Assembly (NCBI RefSeq): GCF_963664965.1 | Contig: NZ_OY761823.1 | Span: forward strand, 3,242,001-3,306,000 | Direction: 5' to 3' | DNA length: 64,000 bases | Origin: an uncultured Pseudodesulfovibrio sp. | GTDB lineage: Bacteria > Desulfobacterota > Desulfovibrionia > Desulfovibrionales > Desulfovibrionaceae | In this document: piece by piece, positions 54,558-63,669 of the stretch | Numbering within the stretch: the first letter of the stretch is position 1 | Layout: every line of letters starts with the position of its first letter | The notes under the pieces: generated by a model | The model's database searches: none | Told to the model about the DNA's origin: nothing | The model's input: only the letters and a program-made list of their open reading frames with translations | Translations under genes and position numbers: made by a program

Positions 54558-56258
54558 CTAAAAGTTCCAGTCTCGAATACGCAGGTCGATCTTGGGGATG
54601 CCCCTGAACCGGTCGATCTTGGGGGTAAAGGCGAACCGCATGAGCCGTCCCTGAACGCCTTTCAGCTTGTCGGACATGCGCCAAGCTTTGCCGGGGAGCT
54701 TTGCACCGGTGGTATCGTCGGACAACACGAGTTTCACGTGCTCGTGCTCCCGCCCGAAGGTACGGTACTCATCCACATAAACGGGGGTGGAGCCGAATAC
54801 CGGCTCGGGGTTACCGAGACCGAAAGGCTGGAGCAGTTCCAGCTCATTGAGGAGCGTGTTGGTGATGTCCGCGAACGGCAGTTCCTTGTCGAGCTTGAGG
54901 GTCGGCGTCAGCGGATCCGGGCCGAGCTGCTCAATGACATAAGCATTGAACTGTTCGCGCAGGGCCTCGAGATTTTCCGGAAGGATGGAAAGTCCCGCGG
55001 CCTGCTTGTGCCCGCCGAAACCGTTGAGAATCGGGCTGACCGACTTGAGACTTTCATGAAGATCGAATTCCGAGATGGAACGGCCAGAACCTTTGAGCAT
55101 TCCACCGTCTTCAGCGGCGCAGAGAATGAGCGTTGGGCGGTAATATTTCTCCACCACGCGGGAAGCGACAATGCCGATAATACCGGGATGCCAATGCTCG
55201 GCATACAGGACGAGACCGGCCATGTCCTTCATGGACTCGGCCTGCTCAAAAGCTTCGTCGGATATTTCCTGCTCCTGACGACGGCGCTCCATATTGATGG
55301 CGTTGAGCTCTTCGGCAATGGGCATGGCCGCGTCGAAAGTATCAGCCATGAGCATGTCGAGCGCCTTGGTCGGATCGCCCATGCGACCAGCGGCATTGAT
55401 GCGCGGGGCAAGGTTGAATCCAATCTGCCCCGCTCCGAGGTCTGCGCCGCGTTCGTAATCGCAGACGACCTTGAGCGCTGCCATGCCGGGACGCTTGGCC
55501 TCCTTGATGAGCAGCAGGCCGTTCTTGACGAGAATGCGGTTCATGTTCGTGAGGCGCACCACGTCGGCCACGGTACCGAGCGCCACGAGGTCAAGCAGCG
55601 AACGCATGTCTGCCGGAGTACCGGGTAGCAGCTTGTTGAGCGCGCACATGAGCATGAAGGCCACGCCGACACCGGCGAGATCGTCGTACGGACCGCCATC
55701 GTTCAGGCGGGGATCGCACACGGCGTGGGCATCCGGCAGTTCGTCACCCGGAAGGTGATGGTCCGAAACGACCACGATCATACCGAGTTCGCGGGCGCGG
55801 GCCACGGATTCATTGTCTGAAATACCACAGTCCACGGTCAGAAGCATCTGCACGCCCTGTTCGGCAAGCTGCTCCACTCCGGGGACATTCATGCCGTAGC
55901 CCTCTTCCAGACGGTTAGGAAGATGGTGCATGACCTCAATGCCGCGCGCTGCGAAGAATTCCTTGACGAGTACAGTGGATGTAATGCCGTCCACGTCATA
56001 ATCACCCCAGACGGCGAGTTTGCGCCCTTCCGCTATGCCTGCGGCAAGGACTTCGGCGGCTTCGGTCAGGCCGGGGACTTCAGACGGCGGCGCGAGATGA
56101 CGCAGGCCGGGGCTGAGAAAACGGTCCATTTCCTCCACGGAGGTCAGACCACGGTTCCAGAGAATATCGACTATCAAAGGGGACACGGACAACTCGTCCG
56201 CCATTGTTTCAGCGGACGGAGGTGTTCCCTTGCAACGGGCTTTCCAAATATTGGGCAT
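54558..56258 (-). CDS. recJ: Single-stranded-DNA-specific exonuclease RecJ
   Basis: A 566-residue 5'-3' exonuclease of recombination and repair. The DHH catalytic motifs are seen: VWGDYDVDGITSTVLV, LTVDCGISDNESVA, VVSDHHLPGDELPDAHAVCDP and the DHHA1 GFGGHKQAAGLSI. The C-terminal OB-fold region closes the protein. Length is the common bacterial size. It is the last gene of the minus-strand block that starts with mtaB. Confidence 0.96.
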   Translation of the reverse strand: MPNIWKARCKGTPPSAETMADELSVSPLIVDILWNRGLTSVEEMDRFLSPGLRHLAPPSEVPGLTEAAEVLAAGIAEGRKLAVWGDYDVDGITSTVLVKEFFAARGIEVMHHLPNRLEEGYGMNVPGVEQLAEQGVQMLLTVDCGISDNESVARARELGMIVVVSDHHLPGDELPDAHAVCDPRLNDGGPYDDLAGVGVAFMLMCALNKLLPGTPADMRSLLDLVALGTVADVVRLTNMNRILVKNGLLLIKEAKRPGMAALKVVCDYERGADLGAGQIGFNLAPRINAAGRMGDPTKALDMLMADTFDAAMPIAEELNAINMERRRQEQEISDEAFEQAESMKDMAGLVLYAEHWHPGIIGIVASRVVEKYYRPTLILCAAEDGGMLKGSGRSISEFDLHESLKSVSPILNGFGGHKQAAGLSILPENLEALREQFNAYVIEQLGPDPLTPTLKLDKELPFADITNTLLNELELLQPFGLGNPEPVFGSTPVYVDEYRTFGREHEHVKLVLSDDTTGAKLPGKAWRMSDKLKGVQGRLMRFAFTPKIDRFRGIPKIDLRIRDWNF

Positions 56259-56270
56259 TGAATTCCTGAG

Positions 56271-57131
56271 TTATGAAAGCAGACTGACAAACTGCTCGAT
56301 GTCATCTGATTCCGTGAGTTCTTCGGCTGTCTCCATGATATCGTCCATGGCTATTTCCATTTCAGAGCAAAGGGATTCCACCTTGCTCATGAATGGGCCT
56401 TCCGGGTCTTCGCTGGCATGGGCCGCATAATCCGCCAGACAGATGAGCGTTGATTCATTGGAATGTTCCGGGGCAAGAGCCGGGGCATGATGCCAGTTGA
56501 CCGGCTCAACGAGATCCGGCGGCAGGTCCCATGACTTGAGGACAAGCGAACCGACCACAGCGTGATCCAGTCCCCAATATTCCTCTTCGGCCTCGACGTC
56601 GAGCATTTCATCAGCTTCGGCAAGATCGTGAATGGCCTGCCAATCCTCGGGCCGACGCATTGCGGTGATGAGCTTGCCGATATCATGCAGCAACCCGACG
56701 GTGAACATATTGTCAGGCTTGCCCACGTCGGTCATGCGGGAAATTTCCTTGGCGATCAGCGCCACGAGGAACTGATGCTGCCAGTACCCGCCCAGATCGA
56801 AATCTTCAGGCATGTCGTAACGAGTGGTCAGCCCGTTGACACCGAGGGCGAGCACGATATTGCGTATTTCCGACATGCCGAGCACGGCCGCGGCACGGGG
56901 AACGGACTGCACCTCGGCCTGAAGGCCGTAGTAGGCGGAGTTGGCAAGACTGAGAATGCGGGTGGTCAGCCCCTGATCCTTTGAAAGCGTCGCACCGACA
57001 TCTTCAAGCGAGGCCATTGAATTGTTGCCCGTCTGGACGAACAGCTGCTTGAGTACCTCGGGTGAGAAAGGCAGGTCTTCCCTCATTTTGGGCAGTTCCC
57101 GAAGAAAACTCTGAATCTTTTCCTGGCTCAT
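56271..57131 (-). CDS. HDOD-domain signalling protein
   Basis: A 286-residue protein with an HDOD domain (about 20-215), a catalytically weak HD-type fold. It has SKDQGLTTRILSLANSAYYGL, AAAVLGMSEIRNIVLALGV and MFTVGLLHDIGKLITA. The latter is unusually close to a true HD motif. The start is the ATG at 57131 with GGGAG upstream. The 12-base gap to recJ suggests co-transcription. HDOD proteins often act in c-di-GMP or two-component outputs; the target is unknown. Confidence 0.88.
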   Translation of the reverse strand: MSQEKIQSFLRELPKMREDLPFSPEVLKQLFVQTGNNSMASLEDVGATLSKDQGLTTRILSLANSAYYGLQAEVQSVPRAAAVLGMSEIRNIVLALGVNGLTTRYDMPEDFDLGGYWQHQFLVALIAKEISRMTDVGKPDNMFTVGLLHDIGKLITAMRRPEDWQAIHDLAEADEMLDVEAEEEYWGLDHAVVGSLVLKSWDLPPDLVEPVNWHHAPALAPEHSNESTLICLADYAAHASEDPEGPFMSKVESLCSEMEIAMDDIMETAEELTESDDIEQFVSLLS

Positions 57132-57195
57132 GGATTCTCCCTGCACATCGCGACAATGGGGTCAATGACAATTCATACCCGGCAACAGTGACAAT

Positions 57196-58005
57196 CTAGG
57201 CCGCAGCCATGGGATCTTCGCCCTCTGCCACATGCCCCTTGCTCTTCAGAAACGCCCAGAACATCTTGCTTTCCTTGAGATTCGGATTCACTCTCAGACT
57301 TTTCGCCACGTACTTCTTGCATCCCTGAATATCACCTTTTTCATAAAAACACCGGGCGATATTATGGTAAAGATGCTCGTCGTTGGTCACCAGTTCCTCG
57401 GCTCGAAGGTAATACTGCAACGCCTGCTCGTACATCTTGTTTTTCCGCATATTGATGCCGAAATCATTGAACAGGTGCTTGTGCTCTTCCTCAAAGGCGG
57501 CCTCAAGGCCTACGATACGTTCAAAGATATCGTTGGCCTTCACCTGATCGCCTCTGTCAAGGTAGGTAAGCCCTAGACCGAAATTGGCGCGGACGTTTTC
57601 CTCGTCCACGTTGGTAGCCTGCTTGAATTCGTACTCGGCGCTGTAGGCGGCCCCGCGCTCGCGGTGTTTTTCACCGCGCACTATGGTTTCATCCAGCTTC
57701 TTGATGGCCGGAAAAACCGTGCTCATGTAGAATTCGGGTTCAGGATTGAATTTGGATAGGAATTCCTCGCGATCAACAGTGCGTTTGGGTCCGGAGGGAA
57801 CGTAATTTCGATTGAGAGGCTGAACCTCGATCCGGCCGTCGTCCAGCTCGTCGCCGCTCCAGTATGTTTTCTGGATGGTGCGGCGCTGCGTCGTACCGGT
57901 GCCGACCTTGGCAACGGATTGTGTGGAAAAGACCCCTTTGATCTTTTCCGCACCGTCCCGGACAACTTCCTGTCCGGTCACTTCCTGGCCTGCCTGTCCG
58001 GTCAT
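57196..58005 (-). CDS. TPR-repeat protein, second paralogue type
   Basis: A 269-residue protein with an N-terminal Gln/Gly/Val-rich disordered stretch and four tetratricopeptide-like units from about residue 110 (GAAYSAEYEFKQATNVDEENVRANFGLGLTYLDRGDQVKANDIFERIV, KMYEQALQYYLRAEELVTNDEHLYHNIARCFYEKGD). The phrase on LYHNIARCFYEKGD resembles LHYNIGRLYYDWRK in the TPR protein at 34165. GGGAG inside the end of pyrF precedes the ATG at 58005. A scaffold role is inferred. Confidence 0.85.
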   Translation of the reverse strand: MTGQAGQEVTGQEVVRDGAEKIKGVFSTQSVAKVGTGTTQRRTIQKTYWSGDELDDGRIEVQPLNRNYVPSGPKRTVDREEFLSKFNPEPEFYMSTVFPAIKKLDETIVRGEKHRERGAAYSAEYEFKQATNVDEENVRANFGLGLTYLDRGDQVKANDIFERIVGLEAAFEEEHKHLFNDFGINMRKNKMYEQALQYYLRAEELVTNDEHLYHNIARCFYEKGDIQGCKKYVAKSLRVNPNLKESKMFWAFLKSKGHVAEGEDPMAAA

Positions 58006-58018
58006 TCGCGCTCCCTGG

Positions 58019-58720
58019 TCAGATTGATCGCATCTCCTCGACAATGGCCTGTGCCGCCTCAAGCGGTGAAGCCGCCCCGGTGACAGGTCGCCCCACCACC
58101 AGATAATCGGAGCCGTTCCGCACGGCCTGCGCGGGAGTCACCACCCGACGCTGGTCGTCGCCTGCGGCCGATGCCGGTCGAATCCCCGGAGTCAGGCAAA
58201 TGAACTTCTGACCACAGGCATCCTTGATGGCTTCAGCTTCCAAGCCGGAGCAGACCACTCCATTTAGGCCATATTGCTCGGCTTTCACAGCAAGGTCAAG
58301 AGCCATTTCAGATGGAGACGGTGCGTTTTCCACCGGAAGGTCACCTTCGGCCATGCTGGTCAGCATGGTAACGGCCAAAACGAATGGAGGCTTTGTCCCG
58401 GAAGGAACGCCTTCCGCACACCCCTGCATTGCGGCCTTGGCCATGCGTTCGCCGCCGAGGGCGTGGATATTGACCATATCCACACCAAGACGTGCGGCAG
58501 AGCGGACTGCGCCCTGCACGGTATTGGGAATGTCAAAAAATTTCAGGTCGAGAAAAACCTTGAAACCGAGTTCCTTGAGTCCTGTAATCACGGCAGGGCC
58601 TTCGGCTGTGAAGAGTTCCAGACCGACCTTCACCCACGGGACCACGCCTTTCAGTTCACGGGCCATGGCCAGTGCCGATGCACTGTCCTTATAATCAAGC
58701 GCGACAACGAGTTCAGCCAT
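58019..58720 (-). CDS. pyrF: Orotidine 5'-phosphate decarboxylase
   Basis: A 233-residue TIM-barrel enzyme making UMP. Motifs are [28 protein letters not shown], the catalytic [13 protein letters not shown], and [40 protein letters not shown]. It overlaps the gmk stop by eight bases; both belong to nucleotide synthesis. Confidence 0.96.
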   Translation of the reverse strand: MAELVVALDYKDSASALAMARELKGVVPWVKVGLELFTAEGPAVITGLKELGFKVFLDLKFFDIPNTVQGAVRSAARLGVDMVNIHALGGERMAKAAMQGCAEGVPSGTKPPFVLAVTMLTSMAEGDLPVENAPSPSEMALDLAVKAEQYGLNGVVCSGLEAEAIKDACGQKFICLTPGIRPASAAGDDQRRVVTPAQAVRNGSDYLVVGRPVTGAASPLEAAQAIVEEMRSI

Positions 58721-59351
58721 CTTCGCCCCAGTTTTTCAGTTGTTCTTCAACATCAGGCCGCAACTCGGGCTTGCAGCGTCCGGCAAGAAAAACGGCCTTG
58801 AATTCCTCATAGGCCGTATCCAGATCGTCATTGATGATCCAGTAATCAAAGAAATCAGCCTGCGCCATCTCACCGTCGGCATTGGCGAGCCGCTTGGCGA
58901 TAGCCTCTTCGGAATCCGTGCCGCGCCCGGTCAGACGGCGGACCAGCTCCTCGCGGGACGGAGGCAGCAGAAATATGAAATTTCCCTTGTAAAAAACCTT
59001 CTTCAACTGCTTGGCACCCTGCACGTCGATGTCGAACAGCACATCCTTGCCTTCGCCCAGCATCTTCTCGACCGGCGCTGTGGCCGTGCCGTAAAAATTG
59101 CCATGGACTTCGGCCCATTCACAAAATTCACCGCGACTTCGCATGGCTATGAACGTTTCACGGGACACAAAATTGTATTCCCGTCCATCCTGCTCCTCCC
59201 CACGCGGTTTGCGGGTGGTGTAGGAAACGGAAAAACCGAACGTGGGAAAATCCTCGCGCAGCATGCTGATGAGCGTGCTCTTGCCTGTGCCGCTGGGGGC
59301 GCAGACGACAAGCACCTGCCCCAGACGATGCGTCTGATCTTTATTAGCCAA
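58713..59351 (-). CDS. gmk: Guanylate kinase
   Basis: A 212-residue GMP kinase with P-loop [37 protein letters not shown], and the lid region. The start is a TTG at 59351 with GGGAG upstream, directly after the remA stop. The remA-gmk pairing is common in bacteria. Confidence 0.95.
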   Translation of the reverse strand: MANKDQTHRLGQVLVVCAPSGTGKSTLISMLREDFPTFGFSVSYTTRKPRGEEQDGREYNFVSRETFIAMRSRGEFCEWAEVHGNFYGTATAPVEKMLGEGKDVLFDIDVQGAKQLKKVFYKGNFIFLLPPSREELVRRLTGRGTDSEEAIAKRLANADGEMAQADFFDYWIINDDLDTAYEEFKAVFLAGRCKPELRPDVEEQLKNWGEDG

Positions 59352-59606
59352 TTATTCTCCCTCCTCCGCGCTGAATCTCTGGCCGATGGTCTCGGCCTGA
59401 ATGGCGGACAGGATAACGTGGTTGGAATCGGTGACGATAATGGCGCGGGTCTTGCGACCCTGCGTGGCATCAATAAGCCGTCCGTCCTGACGCGCATCCT
59501 CCCTCAGTCGCCGCATGGGCGCACTGGTGGGATTGACGATGGAAACGACCCTGTTCAGAACGACGAAATTACCGAAACCGATATTAAGCAATCCCTGTTT
59601 CTGCAT
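59352..59606 (-). CDS. RemA-like DUF370 protein
   Basis: An 84-residue protein of the DUF370 / extracellular matrix regulator RemA family: [65 protein letters not shown]. In Bacillus, RemA is a DNA-binding regulator. Here it sits in the widely conserved yicC-remA-gmk order. The start is the ATG at 59606 with AGGTGAG upstream. Confidence 0.9.
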   Translation of the reverse strand: MQKQGLLNIGFGNFVVLNRVVSIVNPTSAPMRRLREDARQDGRLIDATQGRKTRAIIVTDSNHVILSAIQAETIGQRFSAEEGE

Positions 59607-59742
59607 GCTCACCTGTACCTTTATCCGTTCAACATGATTCGAATGCAGGATGCCCAAAAGAGGCAAGACTGATGCGTATCAGCAATACGCAGGAATCTGC
59701 TTCCCTGAACACCCCGGCAATCAAACCCTTGCAAAAAAACTG

Positions 59743-60624
59743 CTATTCGATGTTCTGAACCTGCTCACGGCAACGCTCAAGCTCGGCCTTGAAGTCGACA
59801 ACGAGCTGGCTGACAGAGCTGTCATTGGCCTTGTTGCCGCAGGTATTGATCTCGCGGAACGTCTCCTGCATCAGGAAGTCGAGCTTCTTGCCCGCGTTGC
59901 TCTTCAGCTTCAAGGTCTCGGCAAGACGGTCAAGGTGCGCGTCAAGGCGGGTCAGTTCCTCGGACACGTCGAGCTTGTCCGTGAGGTGCGCCACTTCCTG
60001 CAACATGCGATCTTCGGAAAACTCGGCCCCGGCTGATTCGAGCATGTCCAGAATGCGTTGCTTGAGATTGGCCTTCTTTTCTTCCAGTACTTCGGGAATA
60101 CGCTCGGCAATCTTGGCCTCGAAACCGCGCAGGGTCTCGATGCGGGACAGCAGGTCCACGACCATGGCATCACCTTCGACGGAACGGGAGTTCACCCAGT
60201 CCTTGAGAGCGGCTTCAAGCCCCGCAGTCAGGCTCTCGGCCAGACCGGGGTCGGGTTCACTGCCGGAATCACGCCACAGGGAGGACATGGACAGCACCTT
60301 GTTGTAGTCAGGCTCAAAGGTCTCGCCACGGGAAGCAGCCAGCTTTTCCATCTGCTCGAACATGGCCTTTGCCATGGTCTCGTTGAAGGTCACGCCGAGA
60401 ATTCCGGCGTCAAGTACTTCCAGGTTCAGGGAAATATCAACACGCCCACGCGAGGCATATTTGCGAACGATTTTTTCCCAGCCGTTCTCAAGGGAACGCA
60501 GGTAACCGGGCATCCGCCACTTTACGTCGAGAAAACGACCGTTGACACTCTTGATTTCCCAGACATGGGTCCAGGCGTCCTCATTGGTCTCGAACCGGCC
60601 GAAACCGGTCATGCTGACAGGCAT
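59743..60624 (-). CDS. YicC-family protein
   Basis: A 293-residue YicC protein: starts VSMTGFGRFETNED, has VKSVNGRFLDVKWRMP-type sequence, and the DUF1732 C-terminal domain (GKKLDFLMQETFREINTCGNKANDSSVSQLVVDFKAELERCREQVQNIE). E. coli YicC acts as an endoribonuclease or adaptor in small-RNA decay. Three bases separate it from the DUF4416 gene; a 136-bp gap to remA contains no clear signal. Confidence 0.93.
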   Translation of the reverse strand: MPVSMTGFGRFETNEDAWTHVWEIKSVNGRFLDVKWRMPGYLRSLENGWEKIVRKYASRGRVDISLNLEVLDAGILGVTFNETMAKAMFEQMEKLAASRGETFEPDYNKVLSMSSLWRDSGSEPDPGLAESLTAGLEAALKDWVNSRSVEGDAMVVDLLSRIETLRGFEAKIAERIPEVLEEKKANLKQRILDMLESAGAEFSEDRMLQEVAHLTDKLDVSEELTRLDAHLDRLAETLKLKSNAGKKLDFLMQETFREINTCGNKANDSSVSQLVVDFKAELERCREQVQNIE

Positions 60625-60627
60625 ATA

Positions 60628-61164
60628 TCAATCCTTTTGTTTATTGAGCTTGTTTTTATACGACTGACGCAATTTTGTCAGCCGTGTTTTCATATCCTCG
60701 CCCGCGTAATCCGGGAAGGTCCATGGAAATTCAACCCACTGTTTTTTCTGCCAGATCATTGTCAGATCCGCCCAGATACCGTCATGCAGGTAAATACGGT
60801 GCGAAAAATTCTTGCCCGTGGCAAGCACAAGGCGCTGCACCGTAATGAATCCGGGGTCCAGATTGAACATCCGCTTTCCGGGCTCACCATACTTCGCTTC
60901 AAGGGAATTGGTGAAGAGCTTGATATCCGCCAGTTCATCGAGCGGACGCAACGTCTCGAACTCGATGAGCCGCCGCGTGATGGGCGTACCGAGTTCCGCG
61001 TCATAGTATCCCGTATGATCAAACGGAAACACCTCGGATACGCCGTCCGCCGGACCGAACTTTGCTTCCAGCTCATGCAGCATATCCGGCCAGCATTCGT
61101 CCCAGCGCGCACTCAGGATGGAGATAATGAGCAGCCCCGGATCGGGAATCTTCGGCGTACTCAC
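60628..61164 (-). CDS. DUF4416 family protein
   Basis: A 178-residue protein that matches DUF4416 as I recall it: LLIISILSARWDECWPDMLHELEAKFGP, FPFDHTGYYDAELG, IKLFTNSLEAKYGEPGKRMFNLDPGFITVQRLVLATGKNFSHRIYLHDGIWADLTM. The function is unknown in the family. I place the start at the GTG at 61164, with GGAGG eight bases upstream and overlap of the mtaB stop. It is common in sulfate reducers beside yicC. Confidence 0.85.
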   Translation of the reverse strand: MSTPKIPDPGLLIISILSARWDECWPDMLHELEAKFGPADGVSEVFPFDHTGYYDAELGTPITRRLIEFETLRPLDELADIKLFTNSLEAKYGEPGKRMFNLDPGFITVQRLVLATGKNFSHRIYLHDGIWADLTMIWQKKQWVEFPWTFPDYAGEDMKTRLTKLRQSYKNKLNKQKD

Positions 61165-62459
61165 GACAGCGCCTCCACAAGAATGACATTCTTCTCGATG
61201 GAAACAGGCCGTGCCCTGACGAGAGAACGGGGGGCAATCCCGGAAGGCAGTTCCGGGAAACGACACGCGGCGTAATATTCGCTCACACCGCGTCCCTTGG
61301 CGTCCTGAACCAGAACATTGAGTTGCGGCTGGTCGAGCAGGCGCTCCAGAAACGCACGTTTCTTTCCGTTCACCAATTCTCGCAGGCGCGCCGCACGCTC
61401 TTTGCGGACCGGAACGTCCACGGGATCAGGCAACTCCGCAGCCTTGGTTCCGGGGCGCTCGGAATAAGGGAATATATGCCCGTAGGTCAGCGGCAGCCGA
61501 CGGCACAGGTCCATGGTATTCTCGAACTGTGCCTCGGTCTCGCCCGGAAATCCGGCAATGAAATCCGCACCAAGCCCGATAACGGGCCAGACATCCGCAA
61601 GCCGCTCCAGAAACACCACTGCGTTCTCCGGATCATAATGCCCGCGCCGCATGGCCCTCAGCACTTCCGGATCACCGCTTTGCAGGGAAAGATGCAGTTG
61701 CGGACAAACCATTTTCGATGCCGCAAGGACATCAAACGCCTTGTCGGTCAACTGCCCCGGCTCCACCGAAGAAATACGGAAACGCGCCCGACCGGCCCAG
61801 TCGAGTCCGAAAGCCGCCTCAAGCCGTGCGATGAGATCCCAAAAATCCGGCTTCCCCGGCAGGTCGCGACCGAAATGACGCAGGTTGATGCCGCTCAGGA
61901 TAAATTCACGGAATCCTCCGGCGAGCAGCCGCGAGACCTCCGCCACCACGTCATCCATGGGACGGCTGACGGACTTGCCGCGTGTGAGCGGAACGATGCA
62001 ATAGGAACAGAAATGGGAGCAGCCGTCCTGCACCTTGACTACGGCACGGGACCGGCCATAGCCGTCGATGGAAAACGGCGCAAAGGCAGGGCGCTCGGCA
62101 GAAGGCACGACCTTGCCTTCCGGTCCGGCAAGCAATGCGGATTTATCTTCCTGCGCCACGACCCGGACCACACCCGGAAGCGTTTGCAACTCCTCGGGCA
62201 TGACCTGTGCGGCACAGCCGGTAATGATGATGTCTGCTTCGGGATTGTCGCGATGAAACCGCCGGACGGTCTGGCGCAGATCAGCCACGGCATTGGCTGT
62301 CACGGCGCAGGAATTGACGAGAATAAGGTCGGCCTCGGCAGCCGTTTCCACGGCCACGGCCTGTCCGTCATCGACGTTGCGAACCCATGCCTCGGCAATG
62401 GAGCGGGTTTCATACTGGTTGATCTTGCAACCGAGGGTAGCGGTATAAAAGCGAATCAT
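61161..62459 (-). CDS. mtaB: tRNA t6A37 methylthiotransferase
   Basis: A 432-residue radical-SAM methylthiotransferase of the MtaB type, forming ms2t6A37. The N-terminal UPF0004 domain has TLGCKINQYETRSIAEAW (typical MtaB wording) with cysteines at about 10, 51 and 85. The radical-SAM CxxxCxxC is CSHFCSYCIVPLTRG. A TRAM-like tail follows. It works on the product of the Sua5/YrdC-type enzyme encoded at 39377. Confidence 0.92.
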   Translation of the reverse strand: MIRFYTATLGCKINQYETRSIAEAWVRNVDDGQAVAVETAAEADLILVNSCAVTANAVADLRQTVRRFHRDNPEADIIITGCAAQVMPEELQTLPGVVRVVAQEDKSALLAGPEGKVVPSAERPAFAPFSIDGYGRSRAVVKVQDGCSHFCSYCIVPLTRGKSVSRPMDDVVAEVSRLLAGGFREFILSGINLRHFGRDLPGKPDFWDLIARLEAAFGLDWAGRARFRISSVEPGQLTDKAFDVLAASKMVCPQLHLSLQSGDPEVLRAMRRGHYDPENAVVFLERLADVWPVIGLGADFIAGFPGETEAQFENTMDLCRRLPLTYGHIFPYSERPGTKAAELPDPVDVPVRKERAARLRELVNGKKRAFLERLLDQPQLNVLVQDAKGRGVSEYYAACRFPELPSGIAPRSLVRARPVSIEKNVILVEALS

Positions 62460-62516
62460 GTATCGTCTGTATTAATGTATGGTATTTTCAACAACTTTCA
62501 AAAATGAAGTGACGCA

Positions 62517-63023
62517 ATGAAAAAAATTCTGCCGGCCCTGTCCCTGTTCCTCGCCCTCGCTGTCCTCGCCGCCTGCGGCGCTCCCAAACCCAAGCCCATC
62601 GGCAACGTAGGCGTCAAGCTCAAGGACGACCATCAGGCCGTTCAGTTCTATCAGAATCAGCTTAAGGACAACCCGGATTCAGTGGTCAACCTGACCAACC
62701 TCGGTCGTGCGTACTACAATCTCGCCGATTACGACAAGGCCATCGACGCATTCAAACATGCGACCAACGTGGAGCCCTATCCCATGGCCGTCTTTTATCT
62801 CGGTCTTTCCCACATCGCAAAAGGCGATCTTGAAACCGGCTTCGATATCCTGACGGACTTCCGCTACACGGGCAACGCCGACGTCACGGAAGCAGTCCGA
62901 AGCGAAGCGAAACGCCTTCGCAGCAGCGAAGATGTCACGACCGAAGCAATCGCTCAGGCCATGTTCAAGGCGTGGGACCAAGGGCTGCAAAAAGACCGGG
63001 AAGCAAACACCCCGAAGGAGTAA
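62517..63023 (+). CDS. TPR lipoprotein
   Basis: A 168-residue lipoprotein: the signal MKKILPALSLFLALAVLAAC ends in a lipobox (VLAAC) with Cys 20. Two tetratricopeptide units follow (DSVVNLTNLGRAYYNLADYDKAIDAFKHATNVEPYPMAVFYLGLSHIAKGDLETGF). It is probably anchored in the outer membrane, facing the periplasm. It precedes another short lipoprotein with related TPR-like phrasing. Confidence 0.82.
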   Translation: MKKILPALSLFLALAVLAACGAPKPKPIGNVGVKLKDDHQAVQFYQNQLKDNPDSVVNLTNLGRAYYNLADYDKAIDAFKHATNVEPYPMAVFYLGLSHIAKGDLETGFDILTDFRYTGNADVTEAVRSEAKRLRSSEDVTTEAIAQAMFKAWDQGLQKDREANTPKE

Positions 63024-63074
63024 CGCCGCGCCTGCACATGCGGCCTAATGCAATTGCCGGGGAGGGTCAACCGA

Positions 63075-63626
63075 ATGAGAAGCATTCTCCTGTTTTTTGT
63101 CATTCTGTCCGTTCTGTTCGCGGGCTGCCGCATGGGGGCCACCATGGGCGGCGGAAGCACGGGCGTATCCGTGGGGACGAGCAGGGCCGGCACGACCGTC
63201 GGCGTCGGCACGGGTACGGGCTTTGCCGTCTCCTACAGCAGCTACGGGGATTTTCTCTACAGCGGCAACAATGAAGCCTACGCCAACAACAAAAAGGGGC
63301 TTGCGGCTTTTCTTGCCAAGGACTACCCCGCTGCGGCCGACATCTTTCAGGCAACCCTTGATGCGTCTCCGGGCAACCCGGACGCCACGTATTATCTGGG
63401 CCTGACGAACATCTTCCTGAATGACCGGGAAAAGGGATATGCCCTGCTCTCGAACTACAGGGACTCGCTCAACAACCGAATTGCCAGCGAGGTCAGATGG
63501 TGGGCCGGATACTGTCGTAAAAAACCGGAACTCACGGCAGAGAAAGTCTACCGAACCATGAACAAGGCCCGTTCAGAAGGCTACCAGCGGCAGCAGCAGG
63601 AAGACTGGGAAGACCGAAGGTGGTGA
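63075..63626 (+). CDS. Gly-rich TPR-like lipoprotein
   Basis: A 183-residue lipoprotein: MRSILLFFVILSVLFAGC forms a signal with lipobox (LFAGC). Next is a Gly/Thr/Ser/Val-rich stretch (MGATMGGGSTGVSVGTSRAGTTVGVGTGTG), then TPR-like sequence (LAAFLAKDYPAAADIFQATLDASPGNPDATYYLGLTNIFLNDREKGYALL). The start at 63075 has GGAGG upstream. Its C-terminal part resembles its neighbour, suggesting an old duplication with a variable head. Confidence 0.8.
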   Translation: MRSILLFFVILSVLFAGCRMGATMGGGSTGVSVGTSRAGTTVGVGTGTGFAVSYSSYGDFLYSGNNEAYANNKKGLAAFLAKDYPAAADIFQATLDASPGNPDATYYLGLTNIFLNDREKGYALLSNYRDSLNNRIASEVRWWAGYCRKKPELTAEKVYRTMNKARSEGYQRQQQEDWEDRRW

Positions 63627-63669
63627 TTCCGCCTTTGCGGTTTCACCCTCTACACTCACCCGCACACGG